This document shows, piece after piece, positions 1-6,362 of a stretch of DNA of 10,264 nucleotides. The number at the start of each line of letters is the position of its first letter. Position 1 is the stretch's first letter. The notes beneath the pieces are model-generated. The model made no database searches. It was given only the letters and a program-made list of their open reading frames with translations, and was not told where the DNA came from. Source of the stretch: Verrucomicrobiota bacterium (GTDB lineage Bacteria; Verrucomicrobiota; Verrucomicrobiia; Chthoniobacterales; UBA10450); contig QHNU01000182.1 in assembly GCA_003218525.1 (NCBI GenBank), forward strand, positions 1 to 10,264, given 5' to 3'. A program made the position numbers and the translations under genes.

Positions 1-1
1 A

Positions 2-1360
2 CCAAATAATACCAAGGGTCCCTCATTGGCGCGCAGGCTCGGCGTGTTCGACGCGACTATGATCGTGATGGGCGGAATAATTGGTGCGGGAATTTTCGTG
101 AATCCTTCAGTAGTGGCGCAGCGCGTAAACACACCCGCGCTGGTCCTGTGCGCCTGGTTAATCGGCGGCGTGATTGCATTAATCGGCGCATTTGTTTACG
201 CGGAACTCGCGGCGCTCCGACCTCGAGTCGGTGGTCAGTATGCTTATTTGCGCGATGCCTATCACCCAATGGTCGCTTTTTTGTATGGCTGGACATTGCT
301 TCTGGTCGTGCAAACGGGAGGAATGGCCGGCGCGGCCATTATTTTTGGCCGTTACTTCCGCGAGCTTTCCGGACTAGCCATTTCGGAACAGTTCATTGCG
401 ACGGTCGCTCTAGCCATTCTCACTTTCGTTAACTGCCTTGGGATCCGCACCGGCAGCAATGCCCAAAGTGCGTTAATGCTGCTGAAGCTGGCAGCGATCG
501 CGTTGTTGATTGGCGTTGGCCTAAGTCTGGGCGGTGCACCGAAGATTGACCAAGTGCATGACCAAATTAGGCCCGGCTCGCTCTCTGGCCTGGCGGCGGC
601 AATGGTGCCGGTAATCTTTGCTTATGGCGGTTGGCAAACGGCTACCTTTGTCAGCGGCGAAATGCGAAATCCGCGGCGGGATTTGCCGCGCGGCCTTTTC
701 ATCGGCGTCGGTGGCGTAATTGTTGTTTACCTATTAGTGACGTATACCTGCCTGCACGCACTTGGCATTGACCGCTTGGCAAACACGACAATTCCGGCTT
801 CGGAGGTGATGCGGCGCGCGTGGGGAGTGGGGGGCGCACAGGTGATCGCATGGGGCGTGGCGATTTCGACGGTCGGGTTTCTAAGCCAAAGCATACTGAC
901 TGCTCCCCGGGTCTATTATGCGATGGCACGCGACGGGGTTTTCTTCAAAGCCGTCGGGCATCTTGATACGCGGACACGAGTACCGGTGGTGGCGATTGTC
1001 CTGCAGGGCGCATGGGCGGCTATCGTCGCGCTGACTGGCAGATATGAGCAAATTCTTAACTATGTCGTTACGATCGATGTCCTCTTCTTTGGATTAACGG
1101 GTGCGGCACTGTTGGTGTTTCGCGCGAGAGAACGGCGCGGCGAAGCCGAGGCGGAAACGGTCGCCATAGCGCGAGTGCCATGGCATCCGTTCACCACGGG
1201 TTTATTTGTCGTCGCGTGCTGGAGCGTGGCGATTAGCACGCTTGCTCGCTATCCGCAAAATGCTGGGGTTGGCGTCGGGATTCTAGCAATTGGGGCGCTT
1301 GTTTATCCGCTCTGGCAGTTTCGGCGTCCGTCAAAAACTAAGGCCGAGTGGTCGGACTGA
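2..1360 (+). CDS. APC-superfamily amino acid permease, 5' end cut by window
   Basis: Probable inner-membrane amino acid transporter or exchanger of the APC superfamily, most like the LAT/SteT-type branch. The substrate cannot be read from sequence. Counting from the in-frame TTG at 26, the glycine-rich first-helix motif GGIIGAGIFVNP lies at residues 16-27, as is typical of APC substrate-binding helices. About a dozen hydrophobic segments follow, and 'GQYAYLRDAYHP' matches the conserved loop after the second helix. From TTG 26 the protein is 444 residues, close to the family norm. However, the frame stays open to the left edge (upstream codons read P-N-N-T-K-G-P-S), and family members usually carry a short cytoplasmic N-terminus before 'RRLGVFDAT'. 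The real start therefore probably lies outside the window. The C-terminus is a short charged tail ending at TGA 1358-1360. It converges on the leftward small basic gene, with one base between the stops. Family call is confident; substrate is unknown. Confidence 0.9.
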   Translation, partial: PNNTKGPSLARRLGVFDATMIVMGGIIGAGIFVNPSVVAQRVNTPALVLCAWLIGGVIALIGAFVYAELAALRPRVGGQYAYLRDAYHPMVAFLYGWTLLLVVQTGGMAGAAIIFGRYFRELSGLAISEQFIATVALAILTFVNCLGIRTGSNAQSALMLLKLAAIALLIGVGLSLGGAPKIDQVHDQIRPGSLSGLAAAMVPVIFAYGGWQTATFVSGEMRNPRRDLPRGLFIGVGGVIVVYLLVTYTCLHALGIDRLANTTIPASEVMRRAWGVGGAQVIAWGVAISTVGFLSQSILTAPRVYYAMARDGVFFKAVGHLDTRTRVPVVAIVLQGAWAAIVALTGRYEQILNYVVTIDVLFFGLTGAALLVFRARERRGEAEAETVAIARVPWHPFTTGLFVVACWSVAISTLARYPQNAGVGVGILAIGALVYPLWQFRRPSKTKAEWSD

Positions 1361-1361
1361 G

Positions 1362-1529
1362 TTACCCGTGGCGAACGCGTGATTTTCGCTTTGCCGCTTT
1401 TGCCCCTTCTTTTCCCAAAGCGGTTCTAGTCTTTGTTGGCAAATGGGAAATGGTCCGCTTCCTTTGTGCAGCGACGGCCGCTTTGCCAATATTTTTGCGT
1501 GCGGTGGCGCGTTGTTTGCGCGAAGCCAT
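1362..1529 (-). CDS. Small Lys/Arg-rich protein, 55 aa
   Basis: An ATG (1529-1527) to TAA (1364-1362) reading frame encodes 55 residues beginning MASRKQRATARKNIGKAA and ending RKSRVRHG. It is very basic, with Lys+Arg well over a quarter of residues and a single acidic residue. It contains 'KRTISHLPTKTRTALGK', which I recall from short cationic bacterial proteins often labelled only as hypothetical; that recollection could not be checked here. It begins 11 bp after the stop of the DUF6496 gene on the same strand, so the two are probably cotranscribed. I see no good Shine-Dalgarno sequence. Binding to nucleic acid or to an anionic partner is plausible from charge alone, but function is unknown. 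That it is a real gene is supported by the coherent low-complexity composition, the non-random KRTxxHLP core and the operon-like spacing. Confidence 0.7.
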   Translation of the reverse strand: MASRKQRATARKNIGKAAVAAQRKRTISHLPTKTRTALGKEGAKAAKRKSRVRHG

Positions 1530-1540
1530 GATTTAAAAGG

Positions 1541-1993
1541 CTAGCCATTCCTTTTTCGGGTGCGTGCCGCCTTTCTCGCGGCACGGGACCGATCCGCTTT
1601 ACTCCGGCTGCGGGCGGTGGAACGAGCCTGGCGTGATAGCGCACGGCGCGAAGCGGCGGAACGCGGCTCGCGTTTGAGCGCCTTTCTCACAGCGCGTGAA
1701 CGAGTAGCTGTGGGCTTTCTGCGCTTCCGGCTTCGGCCCTTGCTAATATCGCGCGCCGCTTGTTTTCTCGTTCGCGCGGAAGCTCCGCCCTTCTTCGGTG
1801 GCGGTAGCCTTACCCCGGCTCGGCGTGCTTTGGACAATCCGATCGCGATGGCTTGTTTGGTCGAACGCGCCCCGTGTTTTCCTTCGCGAATGTGCTCCAT
1901 TTCTTCGCGTACAAACTCGCCCGCTTGGGTCGAGGGTGATTTGCCTTCCCTTTCGTCTTCGCGAGCCCGCTCAAGTGTTTCCTCTTCTGGCAT
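1541..1993 (-). CDS. DUF6496 family small basic protein
   Basis: Predicted 150-residue protein. The N-terminal half carries the signature of the DUF6496 family: 'GKSPSTQAGEFVREEMEHI', then 'GKHGARSTKQAIAIGLSKA' and 'RRAGVRLPPPKKG' (about residues 17-70). From about residue 70 on it is almost entirely Arg, Lys, Ala and Ser, like the tails of histone H1-like bacterial proteins. The frame is open 35 codons further upstream, but I chose the ATG at 1993-1991 because family members begin with MPxxxTxxRA just before the conserved core, and the upstream codons do not look like that family. An AAGGA lies directly before this ATG with unusually short spacing. The molecular role of DUF6496 proteins is not established. 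The tail suggests nucleic-acid binding, which is inference. The 55-residue basic gene follows immediately downstream. Confidence 0.85.
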   Translation of the reverse strand: MPEEETLERAREDEREGKSPSTQAGEFVREEMEHIREGKHGARSTKQAIAIGLSKARRAGVRLPPPKKGGASARTRKQAARDISKGRSRKRRKPTATRSRAVRKALKREPRSAASRRALSRQARSTARSRSKADRSRAARKAARTRKRNG

Positions 1994-2086
1994 ATCCTTG
2001 TTTCGCTCGAAAATCTGAGACTGGACGTGCGCGTGATGGAAGGAACCGATTTGCGCAATCCTGGCTGCGACCCTTGATTTACAAGG

Positions 2087-2110
2087 CGAGGCGCGCATTT
2101 TTAAGCCTCG
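2087..2110. repeat. Inverted repeat between divergent genes
   Basis: CGAGGC at 2087-2092 is perfectly complementary to GCCTCG at 2105-2110, with a 12-nt AT-containing spacer. Allowing a one-base bulge adds three more pairs (2084-2086 with 2112-2114). It lies between the leftward DUF6496 gene and the rightward gene at 2129, so it could be an operator or a 5'-leader hairpin. No T-run follows the repeat on either strand to make it a convincing terminator. Function is unknown. Confidence 0.35.
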
Positions 2111-2128
2111 GCCTGTAGTAGATTCATT

Positions 2129-2374
2129 TTGAACACGCTGCCGCAGAAGTTTTCAGAGGTTCTGCTCGATCAACCCGAGACCGGTGAGGATCTGCATGTG
2201 GTCTCGGTAACGCTGAAGGACGGCCGTGTCTTTGAAGATGTCGCGATCTCTCAATGCTCAATCGTGGCTGCGGTCCGCGGACACGCCCATGTGCCGTTCG
2301 ACGGCCGAGATATCGTGCAGTTGAAGGTGACGCATCAGCGCTGGGGCTTCGATCACCACAGGACCGATTCCTGA
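2129..2374 (+). CDS. Conserved hypothetical protein, 81 aa, TTG start
   Basis: Small soluble protein without signal peptide or membrane segment. The pattern 'QPETG...VVSVTLKDGRVFEDVAI' followed by 'VRGHAHVPFDGRDI' and 'VTHQRWGF' at the C-terminus matches a group of short hypothetical proteins I recall (QPETGxxxxVVSVxLKDGRxF ... VTHxxWxF). It is probably a small beta-rich domain, but I know of no assigned function. No ATG or GTG exists between the upstream in-frame stop (2102-2104) and the conserved region, so TTG 2129-2131 is the likeliest start; ATT at 2126 is the alternative. No clear Shine-Dalgarno sequence precedes it. It ends 47 bp before the peptidase gene on the same strand, so the two may be cotranscribed. 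Confidence 0.7.
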   Translation: MNTLPQKFSEVLLDQPETGEDLHVVSVTLKDGRVFEDVAISQCSIVAAVRGHAHVPFDGRDIVQLKVTHQRWGFDHHRTDS

Positions 2375-2421
2375 ACCTCCGCGCCGATTTGCCCTTGCTC
2401 AGACCCGCGCGAAAATCCCGG

Positions 2422-3906
2422 ATGCAACGCGCCTCTTGCTACCGCAAACGCCATCTGCTCCTTGTCATTGCTGGATTTCTCGCCAGGAGCGTGCTCGCGC
2501 AAAATGTTGCATCCGAAGCGAGCGCTAGCCCTTCAGCCAGCCCTAGTCCCACACCGATTGTTTTTTCGGAACGAACCCTGGCCGATTTGAAGCAGCTTCA
2601 ACAGGCGGCTCTGAGCAGCGACTATGCATTTCGAGAGGTCGCCTATCTTTCGAATAACATTGGACCTCGCCTCACTGGGTCGGCGCAAGCGACCAGAGCG
2701 GTTGAATACGTGGCCGAGGAAATGAAAGCGATTGGCTGCCAGGTGCAGCTTGAAAAAGTAATCGTACCGCATTGGGTGCGGGGTGAAGAGATTGGCGCGC
2801 TCGTGCAGTTTCCTGGCCAGGCCAAAGGCACGACTCAGAAAATTGTGCTCACTGCACTCGGTGCCAGCGTTGCGACTCCAGTGGAGGGAATCACCGCCGA
2901 TCTAGTCTGTGTGCGCGATTTCGAGGAATTAAAATCACTCCCACGCGAGAAAGTTTCGGGAAAGATCGTGCTGTTTAATCACGCTTTTGACAAACGGATG
3001 GCGGGTCAAGGCCACGGGGGCGAGGCCTATGGCCAAGCAGTCGTATATCGTAGTGATAGTCCAAGCGCGGCCGCAAAACTCGGTGCAGTCGGATGCCTGG
3101 TCCGCTCCGTTGGCGGCGCCGACTATAGACTTCCGCACACTGGCCAGACTAAATACGAAGACGGGGTGCCGAAAATTCCGGCCGCTGCCGTGACCGGAGA
3201 AGACGCCGACCTGGTTGCAGCGCTCACGCGTGAAGGAGCAGTGAAAATGAAACTAATTCTTACGCCCCAAACTCTGCCCGACAGTGAAAGTGCCAACGTC
3301 ATTGCCGACATCAAAGGCACCGAACATCCAGAACAAGTTATTATTGTTTCGGGCCACCTTGATTCCTGGGACCTTGGCACCGGTGCTATCGATGATGGTG
3401 CCGGCGTCGCCGTCTCGATGGAAGCGGCGCATTTGATTCAGCAGTTGCACTTAAAACCGAAGCGGACCATCCGCGTGATCGCATGGATGAACGAGGAGAA
3501 CGGATCGGCCGGCAGCAAGGGTTACGCTAAGGATCATGCCTCCGACTTCATGAACCACTTTGCCGCCATCGAAACCGACGGCGGCGCCGGCCATCCGCTT
3601 GGCATCAACATCAAAGGGAAACCGGAAGTGAAAGCGATGTTTTTGCCAGTCGGGAAGGTTTTACAAGAATCAGGTGCCGGCATTCTCAGTTTTGTCGAGC
3701 ATGCAGGCGCTGACATCGAGCCGCTGGAAAAAGCAGGCGTGCCATCGTTCGCACCGATTCAAGATAGCCGTTTCTATTTCAATTATCATCACACCGCTGC
3801 CGACACTCTCGATAAGATTGTGCCACACGAACTGCAGGAAAACGCGGCCGTTATCGCGGTCTTAAGCTACGCCCTCGCAAGTATGGAGCAGCCGCTGCCA
3901 CGTTAA
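2422..3906 (+). CDS. Secreted M28-family metallopeptidase (carboxypeptidase Q-like)
   Basis: Predicted exported zinc aminopeptidase or carboxypeptidase of 494 residues. The chosen ATG gives a classical signal peptide: basic MQRASCYRKR, hydrophobic LLLVIAGFLA, and a likely cleavage after SVLA (26/27). A Ser/Pro/Ala linker follows (about 31-45). Residues from about 130 to 270 resemble a protease-associated (PA) insert. The M28 metal site is intact: His312 and Asp314 in GHLDSWD, Asp324/325 in AIDDGAG, the Glu358-Glu359 pair in NEENG, Asp386 in ETDGG and His456/457 in YHHTAADT. The organisation is that of plasma glutamate carboxypeptidase/carboxypeptidase Q, and length fits. The frame is open upstream to 2254, but that portion overlaps the preceding gene in another frame and is non-conserved, arginine-rich sequence placed before the signal peptide, so I excluded it. 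Peptide scavenging in the periplasm or outside the cell is the likely role; substrate specificity is not readable. Confidence 0.92.
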   Translation: MQRASCYRKRHLLLVIAGFLARSVLAQNVASEASASPSASPSPTPIVFSERTLADLKQLQQAALSSDYAFREVAYLSNNIGPRLTGSAQATRAVEYVAEEMKAIGCQVQLEKVIVPHWVRGEEIGALVQFPGQAKGTTQKIVLTALGASVATPVEGITADLVCVRDFEELKSLPREKVSGKIVLFNHAFDKRMAGQGHGGEAYGQAVVYRSDSPSAAAKLGAVGCLVRSVGGADYRLPHTGQTKYEDGVPKIPAAAVTGEDADLVAALTREGAVKMKLILTPQTLPDSESANVIADIKGTEHPEQVIIVSGHLDSWDLGTGAIDDGAGVAVSMEAAHLIQQLHLKPKRTIRVIAWMNEENGSAGSKGYAKDHASDFMNHFAAIETDGGAGHPLGINIKGKPEVKAMFLPVGKVLQESGAGILSFVEHAGADIEPLEKAGVPSFAPIQDSRFYFNYHHTAADTLDKIVPHELQENAAVIAVLSYALASMEQPLPR

Positions 3907-3985
3907 CGAGACCTTGTTCGAGCGCTGTAATCCTGCCCGGAGGGTTGATCGCATTCGGTGGTCCCTTCGCCTGGCCTTTTCGGAA

Positions 3986-4014
3986 CTCACCAGATAACCT
4001 CACCAGATAACCTC
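3986..4014. repeat. 13-bp tandem direct repeat
   Basis: CTCACCAGATAAC occurs twice without a gap at 3986-3998 and 3999-4011, followed by CTC of a partial third copy. It is non-coding in the forward frames that matter and ends seven bases before the ATG of the broken membrane-protein gene. It looks like a replication-slippage duplication in the leader of that gene. Confidence 0.9.
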
Positions 4015-4020
4015 CGGCGC

Positions 4021-4436
4021 ATGAACGCCACCGTCTGCTGGTCGCCATCCTTTTCGCTTTCGTCGTCGTTTTCGCAACCGACTTTGTCATCCATTCGATC
4101 TGGCTGATGCCTGATTACAATGCCACCAAGTCCCTCTGGCGACCCAAGAGCGAAATGACTTCTCGTTTCCCCTTTATGCTTGCCGCCCAATTTCTCTTCG
4201 CTGCCATGCTTTGTGTGATTTGGGCTCTCGGATTCGCCGGTCGCAGTCTTGGCACCGCGATCGCGTTTGGCTTATTCATGGGATTGTTCCAATAGGTTTG
4301 GCCAATTGCGACCTACGCGGTGATGCCGTTGCCGGAGACGATTGTGGTCAAATGGATAATCAGCGGCGTCTTACAAGTGATCCTGGTTACGATCTTGGCC
4401 GCGCTCGTCTACCGGCCACGCGCCAGCGCTGCGTAA
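4021..4436 (+). pseudogene. Broken gene for a small multi-pass membrane protein
   Basis: A continuous protein can be read only by repairing two lesions. The ATG at 4021 opens MNATVCW... and stops after 28 codons (TGA 4105-4107). One base missing right after ATG-AAC would restore MNRHRLLVAILFAFVVVFATDF, then IHSIWLMPDYNATKSLW, three further hydrophobic segments, and the end VYRPRASAA at TAA 4434-4436 (about 138 residues). Second, a TAG at 4293-4295 interrupts GLFMGLFQ-stop-VWPIATYAVMPLP, where coding resumes in the same frame; a single CAG-to-TAG change would explain it. Short membrane proteins with the pattern WLMPDYxATKSLWRP are familiar to me from Verrucomicrobiota and other bacteria, but I know of no function. 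The 62-codon piece starting at ATG 4107 could still be translated, lacking the first helix. Sequencing error is possible for either lesion, less so for both. The stop is 3 bp before the following gene, suggesting a former operon. The stretch 3907-3985 before it holds nothing I recognise. Confidence 0.75.
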
Positions 4437-4439
4437 TTG

Positions 4440-4886
4440 ATGGACGAAAATCCCCCGCCAATCCCACCCATTGACCGGTCGAACTGGCTCTCGCGCAACT
4501 GGAAGTGGGCTCTGCCGGGCGGTTGTCTCATTGTATTGTTCGTTGGTGTCGCTTTTGTCGCCGCGGCATTCTTTCTCGCGCTTGGAATAATGAAACAATC
4601 CGACGCCTACAAGATTGCCGTGGACCGCGCGCAGCAAAATGAGGCAGTCATCGACGCCCTCGGTTCGCCGGTAAGCGCGGGCACGTTTGTCTCCGGCAGT
4701 AGTCATGTGGAGGGTCCGAGCGGGGATGCGAAGCTTTCGATCCCACTCAGCGGACCGAAAGGAAAAGGAACCCTCTATGTCGAAGCGACAAAATCGGCCG
4801 GAGTCTGGCAGTTCGGGACTCTGGTTGTCAAAATCGAGAAAACCGGCGAGCAAATAAACCTGAATCGAACCCTGCGACCACATTAG
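4440..4886 (+). CDS. Coa1-like (cytochrome oxidase assembly factor 1 family) membrane protein
   Basis: Predicted 148-residue protein with a Pro-rich cytoplasmic N-terminus (MDENPPPIPPIDRSNW), one strong transmembrane helix at about residues 24-50, and a C-terminal domain outside the membrane. That domain has the pattern of the bacterial Coa1 / Tim21-like family: 'AVDRAQQNEAVIDALGSPV' followed by 'GDAKLSIPLSGPKGKGTLYVEATK' split by beta turns, then 'WQFGTLVVKIE'. In mitochondria Coa1 helps assemble cytochrome c oxidase. Bacterial relatives are widespread, and their job is mostly unproven; no cytochrome oxidase genes are visible here. I preferred ATG 4440 over the TTG at 4437, which directly precedes it in frame. 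The gene starts 3 bp after the stop of the damaged membrane-protein gene. No clear Shine-Dalgarno sequence is seen, so translation may have been coupled to the upstream gene. Confidence 0.78.
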   Translation: MDENPPPIPPIDRSNWLSRNWKWALPGGCLIVLFVGVAFVAAAFFLALGIMKQSDAYKIAVDRAQQNEAVIDALGSPVSAGTFVSGSSHVEGPSGDAKLSIPLSGPKGKGTLYVEATKSAGVWQFGTLVVKIEKTGEQINLNRTLRPH

Positions 4887-4940
4887 CGACACGCGCATTT
4901 CTTTACCATCGCGCTGGGGCGGGTACTTTGAGCGCTTCCG

Positions 4941-5996
4941 ATGGCGATCACTCAGGAGCAGATTAAGGAGGCGTTGAAAACGGTGAAGTATCCCGGTTTC
5001 AGCCGGGACATTGTGTCCTTCGGTCTGTTGAAGGAAATTGAGGCGAAAAACGGCAACGTCCGTGTGCAACTTACATTGACGACGAATGATCCGGCGGTGC
5101 CACGCGCGATAAAAACTGAGGCTGAAGCCGCTTTGCGTGGAATTCCTGGCGTGCGCGAGGCAAAAGTACTAATCGACATTCACGCGCCTCCAACCGGGGT
5201 TGGGAATTCCGGAATCGGCGCTACGCGAATTCCCGGAGTCAAACACATCATCGCGATCGCAAGCGGAAAGGGCGGAGTTGGCAAATCAACGGTTGCAGCC
5301 AATTTGGCGGTCGCTTTCAAAAATGTCGGCGCTCAGGTAGGAGTGTGCGATTGCGATATCTACGGGCCCAGCATTTCGCTCATGTTTGGTTCGCGCCAAC
5401 GCCCGTTCGCCACCGAAGAGAACCGCATTGTGCCAATCGAGCAGTACGGACTTCGGCTGATGTCGATGGGATTTCTGCTCGACGATACGGCACCGGCAAT
5501 TTTGCGCGGCCCGATGGTGACGCGTTACACTCAGCAATTTCTGCGACAGGTTGAGTGGGGCGAGCTTGATGTTCTGGTGCTCGATTTGCCACCCGGCACG
5601 GGTGACGTTCAGCTCACGATCGTACAGACTGTTGCCCTGGCTGGCGCCATTATTGTGACCACGCCCCAGGAAGTCGCACTCATCGATGCACGTAAAGCCG
5701 CGGCGATGTTCGAAAAAGTCAACGTCCCCGTGCTCGGGTTGATCGAAAATATGAGCTACTTCGTTTCGCCTTCAGATAACAAGCGCTACGATATTTTCGG
5801 CAGCGGCGGAGGCGAACGCGAGGCCAAGCGACTCCGTGTTCCACTGCTCGGCCAGATTCCGATCGATATTGCCACGCGTGAAGCAGGAGATCGGGGAATG
5901 CCGATTGCGGCAGAAGAGCCGGAATCGATTGTTGGCGCTGAGTTCAGCCGGATCGCTCGGGAGTTACTGGCGAAACTCGATCAAGTCGTCTCGTAG
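4941..5996 (+). CDS. mrp: Mrp/ApbC family iron-sulfur cluster carrier ATPase
   Basis: Cytosolic P-loop ATPase of the Mrp/NBP35 family that binds and hands over Fe-S clusters. The 351 residues comprise an N-terminal MIP18/DUF59 domain (about 4-80) and a MinD-like ATPase domain (about 100-345). The deviant Walker A SGKGGVGKST is at 108-117, the switch region DCDIYGPS at 137-144, and Walker B with DLPPGTGD at 215-222. MSYF at 271-274 precedes IFGSGGGE, as in the family. Where many Mrp proteins have the cluster-binding CxxC just after MSYF (for example CPHC), this one has SPSD and no cysteine. The only cysteines are C136 and C138, beside the switch region. Similar CxxC-less sequences occur in cyanobacterial Mrp proteins as I recall them. 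sufD lies at the far right of the window, so Fe-S genes sit at both ends of the pyr region, though probably in separate transcripts. ATG 4941 is the first start that includes the complete DUF59 domain; no strong Shine-Dalgarno sequence is visible. Confidence 0.95.
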   Translation: MAITQEQIKEALKTVKYPGFSRDIVSFGLLKEIEAKNGNVRVQLTLTTNDPAVPRAIKTEAEAALRGIPGVREAKVLIDIHAPPTGVGNSGIGATRIPGVKHIIAIASGKGGVGKSTVAANLAVAFKNVGAQVGVCDCDIYGPSISLMFGSRQRPFATEENRIVPIEQYGLRLMSMGFLLDDTAPAILRGPMVTRYTQQFLRQVEWGELDVLVLDLPPGTGDVQLTIVQTVALAGAIIVTTPQEVALIDARKAAAMFEKVNVPVLGLIENMSYFVSPSDNKRYDIFGSGGGEREAKRLRVPLLGQIPIDIATREAGDRGMPIAAEEPESIVGAEFSRIARELLAKLDQVVS

Positions 5997-6067
5997 CATC
6001 TTGGGTTAAATAGGTATGGCCAATGCTACGTCCACTAATGATGGAAGATTGACCAATTCCTGTTTTT

Positions 6068-6316
6068 ATGGATAACACTGACGAGATGACTGCGTCGAAA
6101 GAGGATCAATCGCAGTTCGTTAAGAACTCCGTCCTCTACAAGGAGTTTTTGGCAGAGCGAGAAGAGATTCTAAAGCACAAGTGGATCGAGAGCGAAAAGG
6201 CTGGAGCTGACATCGGTTTTGAGAAGGCGCTGCTCGACTGGATCGTGAGACACCGTTCAAATTGGCGTCAAAAGCGCTTGAAGGAGGGCCGGGCCGCGAC
6301 CACTGTTCCCGCATAA
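6068..6316 (+). CDS. Hypothetical small charged helical protein, 82 aa
   Basis: Function not recognised. The protein has no signal peptide, membrane segment or cysteine. It is strongly charged and predicted helical from about residue 20 to 72. The central stretch 'EREEILKHKWIESEKAGADIG' followed by 'FEKALLDWIVRHRSNWR' resembles a motif (E-I-L-x-H-[KR]-W-x-x-SE-x-AG-x-[DE]-[IV]) I recall from the C-terminal part of DUF4032 proteins and from stand-alone bacterial hypothetical proteins; this link is weak. The gene starts 71 bp after mrp and ends 46 bp before pyrR, all rightward, so it may share a transcript with either. Composition and the recurring motif make it more likely real than a chance frame. 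Confidence 0.65.
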   Translation: MDNTDEMTASKEDQSQFVKNSVLYKEFLAEREEILKHKWIESEKAGADIGFEKALLDWIVRHRSNWRQKRLKEGRAATTVPA

Positions 6317-6323
6317 CACTACT

Positions 6324-6360
6324 TTTCCTTTAACGCGATCCCGCGAGGTCGCAAAGGAAG
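6324..6360 (+). promoter_or_regulatory. PyrR-binding RNA hairpin overlapping the pyrR ribosome-binding site
   Basis: The leader of pyrR folds into a hairpin with all parts of a PyrR site. The lower stem pairs 6325-6331 (TTCCTTT) with 6353-6359 (AAAGGAA), and T6324-G6360 may add a wobble. A 5'-side bulge, AAC, is at 6332-6334. The upper stem pairs GCGA 6335-6338 with TCGC 6349-6352. U6339 is unpaired, CC 6340-6341 pairs with GG 6347-6348, and the loop is CGCGA 6342-6346. Against the known consensus ARUCCAGNGAGGYU, bases 6337-6350 read GAUCCCGCGAGGUC. The UCC and GNGAGG blocks match, the outer A-U pair is replaced by a compensating G-C, and one loop A is C. The 3' strand AAAGGAAG is also the only Shine-Dalgarno sequence for the ATG at 6363, and there is no terminator between hairpin and start. 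PyrR bound to UMP should therefore lock the hairpin and repress translation, as reported for Mycobacterium smegmatis, instead of the Bacillus attenuation mechanism. Confidence 0.8.
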
Positions 6361-6362
6361 TC

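Noticed and set aside
1560..2118. Forward open frames lying opposite the DUF6496 gene
   Set aside because: They arise from the biased Arg/Lys/Ala codons of the real reverse-strand gene, show low-complexity Arg/Ser content and no family pattern.
2254..2421. Upstream extension of the M28 peptidase frame
   Set aside because: It overlaps the small gene at 2129-2374 and would put 56 arginine-rich residues ahead of a clean signal peptide.
4371..5069. Long reverse open frame (232 codons) across the Coa1-like gene and start of mrp
   Set aside because: It is antisense to two recognisable genes and has no domain pattern; GC-rich codon use produces such frames.
5203..5236. GGGAATTCCGG and GAATTCCCGG facing each other
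   Set aside because: They lie inside mrp in the linker between its two domains and are explained by Gly/Ile/Pro codon use.
6049..6077. TTGACC followed 17 bases later by ATAACA, a promoter-like pair
   Set aside because: The putative -10 falls inside the start of the gene at 6068, and one weak match in an organism with unknown promoter preference is not enough.
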